DNA of 64,000 nt from Elgaria multicarinata webbii. Lineage: Eukaryota; Chordata; Lepidosauria; Squamata; Anguidae. Every line of letters begins with the position of its first letter. Position 1 is the first letter of the stretch. This document shows positions 56,701 through 64,000 of this stretch, in pieces. The stretch spans positions 145,237,197-145,301,196 of the forward strand of contig NC_086173.1 of assembly GCF_023053635.1 (NCBI RefSeq), given 5' to 3'. The notes under the pieces were generated by a model. That model saw nothing but the letters and a program-made list of their open reading frames with translations, was not told the DNA's origin and searched no databases. The position numbers and the translations under genes were made by a program.

Positions 56701-58480
56701 ATTGCCTGCATGACAGTGACTATATTGAGGGAGCAGTGTTTTGCATCCTCTTGGTCTTTCCTGAGCTGAAATAGCCCCATTTATTGATATATATATTTCA
56801 TTTCATTTGTAAATCCCTTATAGCTGAAGCTTTCGGGGCAACATAACATGATAAGCACAATAAAGCCAGTAGTATCATTTAATAAAAATCTAGTCAACAA
56901 TAACATTTTAAAAGCAGAAGGTAAATACCAAGGCAGCATAAAGAAAGGCCATTTAAAAATGCAACATAGAGAAGGGCCATTTGAAAATGCAGACCTATCA
57001 CAAGAAGTAAAATAAGCTAGACAAACTTAAAAGTCTGAGAGAAGAAAAAAGGTCTTTGTCTGGTGCTGGGAATTCAACAAAGTTGACACCAGGTGAACCT
57101 CTCTAGGGGGTATTCCACAATTTGAGGCCCACTACAAAAAGGGCTGGCTCACAAGTAGCTACCTGCTGAATCTTACTTGGGAACAATGTTTAGAAGCAAT
57201 GACTACCAAGACTCCTCCTGCTATCTCTTCTTGGTTCTTGGCCAGAAAGTTGTACCACGGATGAGAGTTCTTAGCACATGAGTTATTGGACCTTGTACTG
57301 TTCAATGACCTTCCACCTCTCTCCTCCTTCGCTTAGCATCCTGCTATATGTTTGCTTAGTATCACACACATTTTAGATACTTGGGATTTTTCCAACCCTG
57401 GGCACTTGTACTGCATGGTCCCTGCTTCTGTCCACAGCTGTAGCGGTCTTCTCTTCAGTTCCTAGTCTGCCATACTACAGCTGGACTATGTATTCCTGGA
57501 GATTATTTGTCACCTCCAGCAATCTGATGCCGTCTAATCCTTTTGGAACAAAAACTGTACCATTTTGTTAAAAGGGTTAGGGCTTTTCTGGGTAGTGTTG
57601 GTATAGCAATGTAGTTAAAATAACAAGTATTTTTGTGGATTTTTCAGTACTTTTGATTACATGAGGCCCTTAATGGTGGGAGTAGATGGTGTCAGCTGAG
57701 GCCTACAGCTTTATTTAAAATGTTGCCCCCAAAATGGTCTAGAACTACAAATTGAGTCCCTGTAGCATGCATGTAAACATCTTAGATGGCCAGATGTGAA
57801 CAATTTGGAAGGGAGCAGCTTACATATATGAAGGTAAATTAATGGGGAGGTTGTTCAAGTGCAGAATAGTTCTAAACTTGTTTGTACATTAATTGTAGTT
57901 TTGGAAAGGCTACTGTTTTGTCTTTCATTTGTATTCTTTCCTTTTGACTGACAAACCTTGCAAGGCAGTCTGGTATCTGGCTGCTACTTCTTATACCTCT
58001 TCCTCATCCAAAATTAGAATTAGTCATATGGCAAACTTAGAGAGGTTTTGTGAGGGTTTTCTACTTACTGGCGAGATTCTTGATTATTTTGAATGTGCGG
58101 GTATAAACAATCTCCATTGCAAAAGACTCAACTTTTATTTAGCTACTTCTATAAACATTGTGGTCTTTTAAATTTGCAACTGTGTGAATTTTATTGTGGT
58201 GAGGAAGACTTTTTTTTAAAAAAAAATCCAGATTAAAACACAATAAAATACTGATTAAAAACATAATATACACTGTTAAAAACATCCTAAAAGCATACTA
58301 AAACCGTACTAAATGTATCCTAAAATGCTACTGGATAGGCCTGCTGGAAGAGATCAGACTTGATAGCTTTTTGAATGCTAAAAGACTGTCAATATACAAT
58401 TTTTGTGTATTGTTTTTGAATGCTTTTATCCTATGTAAACCGCCTAGAGAGCTTCGGCTATGGGGTGGTGTACAAATGCA

Positions 58481-58517
<37 letters not shown>

Positions 58518-61500
58518 CCAAAGTGGGGGGAGAGTTGGCTTCCATGTCTCGAGTTAACATGCTAGGTTTCTTCAGTATCTGCCAAGTTTGTTCATGGAAC
58601 ACGTTGTGCTAACGTTTATTTTTATTTTTGCGTTTTCATAGATTGGAGATCTACAGCTGCACAAACTGGACGAACTTGACTGCCTTGTCAAAGGCTTGTT
58701 GTATATAGATTCTGTCAGTTTTAATGGCCAGGCGGAGTGCTACTATTTTGAAAATGCATCAGAACCTGAAAGATGCCAGAAGATGCCTTTCAACCTGGAT
58801 GATCCGTACCCGTTGCTGGTTGTAAACATTGGTTCAGGAGTCAGTATTTTAGCTGTCCATTCCAAAGACAATTATAAAAGAGTAACTGGAACAAGGTAGA
58901 GATTTTAATGCATGCTGAGTTAAGGTATTAATTGAAATGATCTTCTGGTGTGTTCTTTATGGACCTCTTCCAAACATACACGAAATTGGCATTCTGAAGT
59001 ATCTTTTTATTTTGCAATGTGATAGTTTAGTTTTCCTGTATTAAGAGCGGTGTGATTTTACAGCCCCAAACTTATTTTTGAGAGTTGTGTTTTCATAGAA
59101 TCATAGAAGAGTAGAGTTGGAAGGGGCCTATAAGGCCATCGAGTCCAACCCCCTGCTCAATCCAGGAATCACTGATTTGTTTCCAGAAAATCAACATAAT
59201 GAAAAATCTAACAAAGAACTTTTCAAAAACTTGTTATGCAGGCTGCTTGTTTAAAAAGTGGGGAAGTTGGAAAAGAGGAAGAGAAACTGTTATAATTAGG
59301 AAGATCTAACGTACTTTATCTGGAGTGCCCAGTTGCTGGTGTTTGCTGCTGTAGTTACAACTACAATAATTTCGTCATGATCCAAATTGGCAAAATACTT
59401 GCAATATTTGGTTAATCTTCAAAGACTGCTGCAGTGATGTAAATGCCTCAAAAGAGGAAAGTCTGGCTTGAATACCAGTGGTGATGACAACAAAGCACAC
59501 GTAGTCCTTAATGATATATAGAGTTGACGCACAACCCAAAGTTACGGTACAAAAATATACACAATTAATTATTATTTATTTATTTATATATATATATAGC
59601 ACCATCAGTGTACATGGTGCTGTACAGAGTAAAACAATAAAATAGCAAAACCGTGCCGCATAGGCTTACATTCTAATAAAATCTTAATAAAACAATAAGA
59701 AGGGGAAGAGAATGCACCAAACAGGCACAGGGTAGGGTAAAACTAACAGTATAAATGTAAGATCAAAATCAAGTTTTAAAAGCTTTAGAAAAAAGAAAAG
59801 TTTTTAGCTGAGCTTTAAAAACTGCGATTCGCAAATTTTCTGGAAGAGCATTCCAGGCGTAAGGGGCAGCGGAAGAAAATGGACGAAGCCGAGCAAGGGA
59901 AGTAGAGACCATTGGGCAGATAAGAATCATGGCATCAGAAGAGCGAAGAGCACGAGCGGGGCAATAGTGTGAGATGAGAGAGGAGAGATAGGAAGGAGCT
60001 AGACTGTGAAAAGCTTTGTAGGTCAACAGGAGAAGTTTATATTGGATTCTGAGGTGAATTGGAAGCCAATGAAGAAATTTCAGAAGTGGAGTAACATGGT
60101 CAGAGCGGCGAGCCAAGAAGATGATCTTAGCAGCAGAGTGGTGAACAGAAACCAGCAAACTGATGTGAGAAGAAGGAAGGCCAGTGAGAAGGAGGTTACA
60201 GTAGTCCAACCGAGAAATAACCAATGCATGAACAAGAGTCTTGGCAGAAGAGACGGACAAAAATGATCGAATCCTGGCAATATTATACAGGAAAAAACAA
60301 CAAGATTTAGCTACTGCCTCAATATGAGGAATAAAGGAGAGCGAGGAATCAAATATAAAGCCAAGACTACGAGCTTCCTTGACTGGAGTAAGTGTAGCAT
60401 CATTGACAGTAAGAGAGAATGAGAGATGAGAAGGTTTAGGAGGAAAAACAAGCAATTCAGTCTTTGCCATATTACGTTTCAAATGACGATGAAGCAACCA
60501 AGCTGAGATATCTGAAAGACATGCTGAGATACGATCATGAACATCAGGAGAAAGTTCTGGAGATGAAAGATATAATTGTGTATCATCGGCATACAGATGA
60601 TATTGGAGACCATGAGATTGAATAAGATTACCCAAGGACAACATGTATAAGGAAAACAACAACGGGCCAAGCACCGACCCTTGCGGAACCCCTTCTGAAA
60701 GGGGAAAAGAAGAAGACAAGCTGCCATTAGCCAACACATTGAAAGAGCGACCCGCTAGATAGGAGGCAAACCAGTTATAGACGGAGCCACAAAATCCGAG
60801 GTCATGAAGGGAATCCAAAAGAAGATGGTGATCAACCGTGTCAAAGGCTGCAGTAAGGTCCAGGAGTATAAGAACAGAATAAAGGCCTTTAGACTTGGCA
60901 ATAAGATCATTGGTAATCTTAGTAAGGGCTGTTTCAGTGGAATGCAAAGGACGGAATCCAGATTGAAAAGGATCCAGAGCAGAGTTACTAGAGAGAAAAT
61001 CAAGACAATGAGAGTAGACCATACGCTCCATCTTTGAAACAAAAGGCAACAAAGAGACAGGACGGTAATTAGAAAGAGAAAGCACATCAAGAGTAGGTTT
61101 CTTGAGAATAGGAGAGACTGTAGCATGTTTAAAAGCAGAAGGAAATTAACCAGAGGACAAAGCAAAATTAATAATATGAAGCAAGGAAGGGAGGATAGCA
61201 GGGATAAGATTATTATTATTATTATTATTTATTTATATAGCACCATCAATGTCACGAGAACAAGTGGAAGGCTTCGAAGAGCGCAGTATTCTAGACAGTT
61301 CATCAGCTGAGACCAAAGGGAACGCAGAGAAATTTGCAGGAGGAACTGACAGATGAGGGACAGGAACTGGAAGAGGAGCAGAGCTGGCAAGATCAGAGCG
61401 AATAGTTTGGATTTTAGTATTGAAAAAAGAGGCAACGTTATTAGCAGACAGAGAGGCTGGGAAAGATGGTGGATTAGGCTTCAGAAGAGAATTGAAGGAC

Positions 61501-62505
61501 GCAAAGAGCCACTGAGGATCTTTTTTTAGCATTAAAATGATTTAATGCTAAAAAAAGGTACAAATATTAAAAAATATGGTATCCAAAAGGTACCATGTTG
61601 CATATTGTTGCATTCACAATATATAAAATAAAAACACTGGTAAAATCTAAAAACTGATGTTAAAATGTTACATTTATATTATTATAGAAGAACAAACATG
61701 ACCAGATGCATGAATATGTATATAATAAAAACTTTAAAACCTGCAAATGGGCCAAATATTTCAATTCATCATTGGCCTGTACAAAGTAAAAACATAACCA
61801 ATCAACAAAATAGTTATGTTTTAAACAAAGCCTGATCTCTGAAATTATTTCATTGGAGGAATGAATGTGTATCCATATATCTGTGGCAGGATACTTGTAA
61901 TACTTGGTTACTCTTAAGACTGCTGCAGCTACCTGAACACCTCAAAAGAAAGATGTCTGGCTTTGCATATCCGTGAACTGGGTTCCTAAGTAGTTTTCTT
62001 GCGGTTGATGTTTGGGGACCATGTTTGGTGCATCTGAGTGTTTCTCTGCCTGCTTAATGTATGCTTTTTTTTCTCATAACATAACATTGCCCACTAAGAG
62101 CCTTTGTGATCTGGTAGGCTACCATTGGTAATATCTTCGTTCGCTCAAAACAGTTTCTATAGCTCTGTGTCCTTAGTTCTGTACATAGCTTGTAGTTCTT
62201 TTCTGTTGTCTATTTAACTTATTAGGCCTCCTACTTGCTCTGGACAGATAAGACAATCATATTGTTGCATTCATATTGTGAACTTTAGAAATCACACCAT
62301 TTACACTATCTTTTTTTTTCCACACCAGTCTAGGTGGTGGGACCTTTCTTGGCTTGTGCAGTCTACTGACTGGATGTGAAAGCTTTGAAGAAGCTCTAGA
62401 AATGGCATCCAAGGGAGACAGCACACATGCTGACAAGCTAGTCCGAGATATTTATGGAGGAGACTATGAACGGTTTGGCTTGCCAGGGTGGGCAGTGGCA
62501 TCTAG
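50678..62505 (+). CDS. PANK3: PANK3, pantothenate kinase 3 (coding exons 1-4, 3' part beyond window)
   Basis: Phosphorylates pantothenate (vitamin B5) with ATP, the first and rate-limiting step of coenzyme A synthesis; the enzyme is cytosolic, dimeric and inhibited by acetyl-CoA. Exons 50678-50705, 56198-56550, 58642-58895 and 62329-62505 join in phase (1, 0, 2, then 2 at the last donor) and encode residues 1-270 of about 370. The [20 protein letters not shown] start identifies paralogue 3, not PANK1 or PANK2. Visible sites are the ATP-binding GMDIGGT loop with Gly19, the catalytic Glu138 (KLDEL), Ser192 and Val194 (GSGVS), and Arg207 (KRVTG). The remaining exons lie to the right. Every border is GT/AG and there are no disruptions. 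Confidence 0.97.
50903..51135 (-). mobile_element. CR1 LINE 3' end (PANK3 intron 1)
   Basis: TAGAATCACAGAATAGTAGA, TTGGAAGGGTCCTATAAGG and CATCGAGTCCAACCCCTG are the complement of the CR1 octamer-type 3' end. Runs to GGAATCTGGCTT. Confidence 0.9.
51136..51714. other. PANK3 intron 1, plain part
   Basis: Nothing recognised. Confidence 0.4.
51715..52345 (-). mobile_element. L2-clade LINE 3' part (PANK3 intron 1)
   Basis: The minus strand reads [20 protein letters not shown], the L2 C-terminal motif, at 51940-52010. It is followed in the LINE's sense direction by an A-rich 3' UTR. 5'-truncated and diverged. Confidence 0.8.
52346..53454. other. PANK3 intron 1, plain part
   Basis: A short GCGCAATCTTACCATGTCCG... 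TAAGTATGTGTCAAGATAGC passage at 53227-53300 resembles one more GCAATCCTATGCA palindrome. Otherwise nothing recognised. Confidence 0.4.
53455..53860 (-). mobile_element. L2-clade LINE 3' end (PANK3 intron 1)
   Basis: TATACCGCCCAATAGCCGAA, GCTCTCTGGGTGGTTCAC, then AACCTCTCTGGGGAGCTCG and GCCCTCCTCCTAGTAGCC, all complement of L2 3' sequence. Confidence 0.8.
54240..54335 (+). repeat. interspersed repeat 3' end
   Basis: GTGTTTAAGGTGCCACAAGC and GCTACAGACTAAAACAACC resemble a widespread reptile repeat terminus whose family I cannot name with certainty. Confidence 0.45.
54336..56197. other. PANK3 intron 1, remainder
   Basis: No exon, RNA gene or clear element seen. Ends in acceptor TTTATTTCTCCACAG. 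Confidence 0.4.
56198..56550 (+). CDS. PANK3: PANK3 coding exon 2
   Basis: Encodes [19 protein letters not shown] through ...[13 protein letters not shown] (residues 10-127). Donor ACA|GTAGGT; an overlapping GTAGTT four bases later would break the frame, so the first is used. Confidence 0.96.
56785..57215 (-). mobile_element. L2-type LINE 3' end (PANK3 intron 2)
   Basis: CATTTGTAAATCCCTTATAG, CTGAAGCTTTCGGGGCAA, A-rich 3' UTR, then CAACAAAGTTGACACCAGG. Contains an internal duplication of AGAAAGGCCATTTAAAAATG / AGAAGGGCCATTTGAAAATG. Confidence 0.65.
57216..58224. other. PANK3 intron 2, plain part
   Basis: Nothing recognised. Confidence 0.4.
58225..58520. repeat. two L2-type 3' ends and (AAT)n (PANK3 intron 2)
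   Basis: 58225-58390 reads as a reversed L2 3' UTR. 58400-58485 is a forward one (AAACCGCCTAGAGAGCTTCG) ending in (AAT)n at 58484-58515. Confidence 0.65.
58642..58895 (+). CDS. PANK3: PANK3 coding exon 3
   Basis: Residues 128-211, [20 protein letters not shown] ... [20 protein letters not shown], holding the catalytic Glu138 and Arg207. Acceptor GCGTTTTCATAG, donor AG|GTAGAG. Confidence 0.96.
59098..59170 (-). mobile_element. CR1 LINE 3' scrap (PANK3 intron 3)
   Basis: ATAGAATCATAGAAGAGTAG, GGAAGGGGCCTATAAGG and GAGTCCAACCCCCTGC. Only the last ~70 bp of the element. Confidence 0.85.
59570..61525 (-). mobile_element. L2-clade LINE, 2 kb, with open reverse-transcriptase frame (PANK3 intron 3)
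   Basis: An open frame of 438 codons (61085 down to 59769) encodes most of an L2 reverse transcriptase: [64 protein letters not shown] and the catalytic [13 protein letters not shown], to the C-terminal [17 protein letters not shown] second frame (61233-61532) holds the preceding [14 protein letters not shown] part. The two are separated by a small nested insert at 61210-61252. 5'-truncated: endonuclease is missing. It has the same 3' UTR subfamily as the fragment at 150-645. The long open frame argues for a recent insertion, antisense to PANK3. Confidence 0.93.
61210..61252 (-). mobile_element. short L2 3'-tail fragment nested in the L2
   Basis: (ATT)n followed by TATTTATATAGCACCATC and AATGT is the 3' terminus of the same L2 subfamily (compare 59575-59612), sitting inside the coding part. 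Confidence 0.75.
61521..61556. repeat. perfect 16-bp hairpin at the L2 5' junction
   Basis: TTTTTTTAGCATTAAA, loop ATGA, then the exact complement. Confidence 0.9.
61557..62328. other. PANK3 intron 3, right part
   Basis: 61885-61965 is a diverged direct repeat of 59391-59480 on the other side of the L2 (shared TACTTG.AATA.TTGGTTA, AAGACTGCTGCAG, CACCTCAAAAGA). Ends in acceptor TTTTTCCACACCAG. Confidence 0.5.
62329..62505 (+). CDS. PANK3: PANK3 coding exon 4
   Basis: [20 protein letters not shown] ... [10 protein letters not shown], completing residues 212-270. Donor AG|GTAGGC, phase 2. Confidence 0.96.
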
Positions 62506-62774
62506 GTAGGCAAAGTAACACTAGTGGTGTGTGTGTGTGTTGTGTTAAAGCTAAAAATGCTAGATTGGAGAGGGCTATGTGAGAAAATTTGCTTTTATAC
62601 CTAATAAGGAATTTTAAAATGTAACATGTTTATGATACTTTCCTAGTATTCTAGTAATTTATGAATACCTAAGAAGCAATACAGGACAGTAATCAGGTTT
62701 TTGAAGTGAAAGATGAGTCAGCTGCATAGAAAAGCTGGTTTTGAATTCTATTCTCTACCTTTACGCTACAAACG

Positions 62775-62885
62775 ATGCAATCCTATGCACATTTTGACAG
62801 AAGAAGTACCCAAGCTCCCAGCATCCCCGAGGTAGCATAGCTGGCTGAGGAATGCTGAGAGTTGTAGGCGTAGGATTGCACCCTT
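62775..62885. repeat. palindromic repeat with GCAATCCTATGCA ends (PANK3 intron 4)
   Basis: TGCAATCCTATGCACATTTT is opposed by GGCGTAGGATTGCACCC. The inner arms are AGCTCCCAGCATCC and GGAATGCTGAGAGTT. Confidence 0.7.
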
Positions 62886-64000
62886 AATCTTTGAATTGTG
62901 CATTTTGGAGGTAGAAATATAATAAGCGAGACATACAGTGTGCCCCTTCCTCTTGACTAAACCATTGTAAATGACAAGGCTGCAAGTAGAGGTTTACTGT
63001 GTAGATGCACATATTCCTTTTTTTAAAAAAAGAAAAATTAATGTTACACACTTCTCTTCTTTCAACCGAACAGATTCTGGTGCTGGTTACATCAGAAAAA
63101 ACCCCAATGACCTCAATATATCTTGGCATTCTGCAATAACTGTTTATTAAAAATATTTATTTATTTATTTTTATGTAAATGCTTGCAAAATAAGCTTGGA
63201 GAAGTTTTAGGCTTCATCTGTTCAGAAACCAGCAGAAAACGGATGATAGCTATTTCAAAGTAATGGGTCTTCAGTGCCGAGAAGAACTTCCTGCCCCTTT
63301 TGTATGGAGAGTAGCCGTATTTCTATTCCTAACGTTTGTCTATCACAGTCCTTCATTCCGCATTCCGCACCCCCTTGGCAAAAATTTACAAACCTATTCA
63401 ACAAATGAATCTTGAAAGTTAAATGGTTATATGTACACAGAGATGAAACCAATCACTTGTCCTATATTCAGCTTTCCCCATACAGAACTGGGATAGATGA
63501 CTATTTATTTATCCATTCTCAGTTCTTATCCAAAGCAGGAAGGGTCCAGAGTGGCTTACAAATGTTGATAATACAAATATAAATAAAACAACAATATCTT
63601 GCTCTTGCAAAAAAGCTGTTAAAAACATGACAATAAGCTGTCGGCGTTATTAGCATTGTTTCCCCATTTGCATCTAGTGATGACGGGGGCATGAGAGGCC
63701 AGAAGGGGAACTCCTTACCATGGGGTCTAGTGTTCTTAATAAAAAAATGTATAACATAAAGGGAAGAGACTCCCTCCCCTACTCCACCCCCCTCCCAGTA
63801 CTATAGCAGCCATCAAACTAAGCTTTTTATCCTGCAACTTACTGGTCCTTTTTCTTCCGGATTCTTTGTGGGATTAAGTTTGGCAGCAAAACTAACACTT
63901 CATTCGAGACCCCACAGGAGAAGTAATAAAGACAATCAGTTTTAAGCAAACAGGGCAAACTTAAAATGCTTTTAAAACATGTTAGAATGTAAGCCATATG
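62886..64000. other. PANK3 intron 4 (start)
   Basis: A weak reversed L2-type tail lies at 63495-63660 (CTATTTATTTATCCATTCTC, AGAGTGGCTTACAAATG). No exon 5 and no microRNA hairpin seen before the window ends. Confidence 0.45.

Noticed and set aside
62506-64000. miR-103/107-type hairpin expected in a PANK gene intron
   Set aside because: No AGCAGCATTGTACAGG-like seed region is present. In human PANK3 the hairpin lies in a later intron, which is outside the window.

Overview
The window is nuclear DNA of a squamate reptile, read from repeat content and gene content. It carries a tRNA-headed Sauria-type SINE with a BovB-like tail, a BovB scrap, L2 and CR1 LINEs of several ages, MIR-like SINEs with L2-type tails, many small palindromic DNA transposons, a Ty3/gypsy fossil, and amniote-type SCAN and C2H2 zinc-finger genes. 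The species cannot be named from sequence alone. All five recognisable host genes lie on the + strand and have spliced, vertebrate-style structures.

Region 1 (about 1-25.3 kb) is a zinc-finger neighbourhood. A 13-finger terminal exon lies at 3449-4878. A SCAN plus degenerate-KRAB plus 7-finger gene (614 aa, three coding exons) lies at 11942-15084. A 9-finger gene at 23555-24751 has an acidic N-terminus built from tandem copies of a SUMO-consensus-like motif, and a CpG island about 2.6 kb upstream is its likely promoter. Decayed finger sequence is still readable downstream of the first two genes. Between the genes lie CR1 and L2 pieces, including a nearly full L2 reverse transcriptase at 9.8-11.3 kb.

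Region 2 (25.3-32.3 kb) has no gene that I can see. It holds SINEs, hAT-like MITEs, CR1 and L2 scraps, and a perfect 53-bp hairpin that splits a CR1 tail.

Region 3 (32.3-39.2 kb) is RNF7 (RBX2/SAG), complete in three coding exons behind a CpG island. RNF7 is the RING subunit of cullin-5 ubiquitin ligases. Its introns contain a palindromic MITE with a visible target duplication and a very GC-rich inverted repeat.

Region 4 (39.3-49.5 kb) is repeat-dominated. It contains a CR1 interrupted by a LINE/SINE tail plus a 110-bp tandem repeat, a tRNA-SINE interrupted by an 18-bp-TIR MITE, an orphan promoter-like segment, an L2 endonuclease fragment whose end is repeated in inverted orientation, and a broken Ty3/gypsy pol fossil.

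Region 5 (49.8-64 kb) is the first part of PANK3: a CpG island, then coding exons 1-4 (codons 1-270). The gene runs off the right edge. PANK3 catalyses the first, rate-limiting step of coenzyme A synthesis. Its introns carry CR1 and L2 copies, including a 2-kb L2 on the opposite strand with a 438-codon open reverse-transcriptase frame.

The genes do not form a pathway. The zinc-finger genes are probable transcriptional regulators of the fast-evolving C2H2 class. RNF7 and PANK3 are conserved housekeeping genes, and their closeness here is itself notable because they lie on different chromosomes in human. I found no single undescribed system. The most interesting signals are the SUMO-motif repeat array, the KRAB box that lost its core, the decayed finger arrays, and several long perfect or near-perfect inverted repeats.
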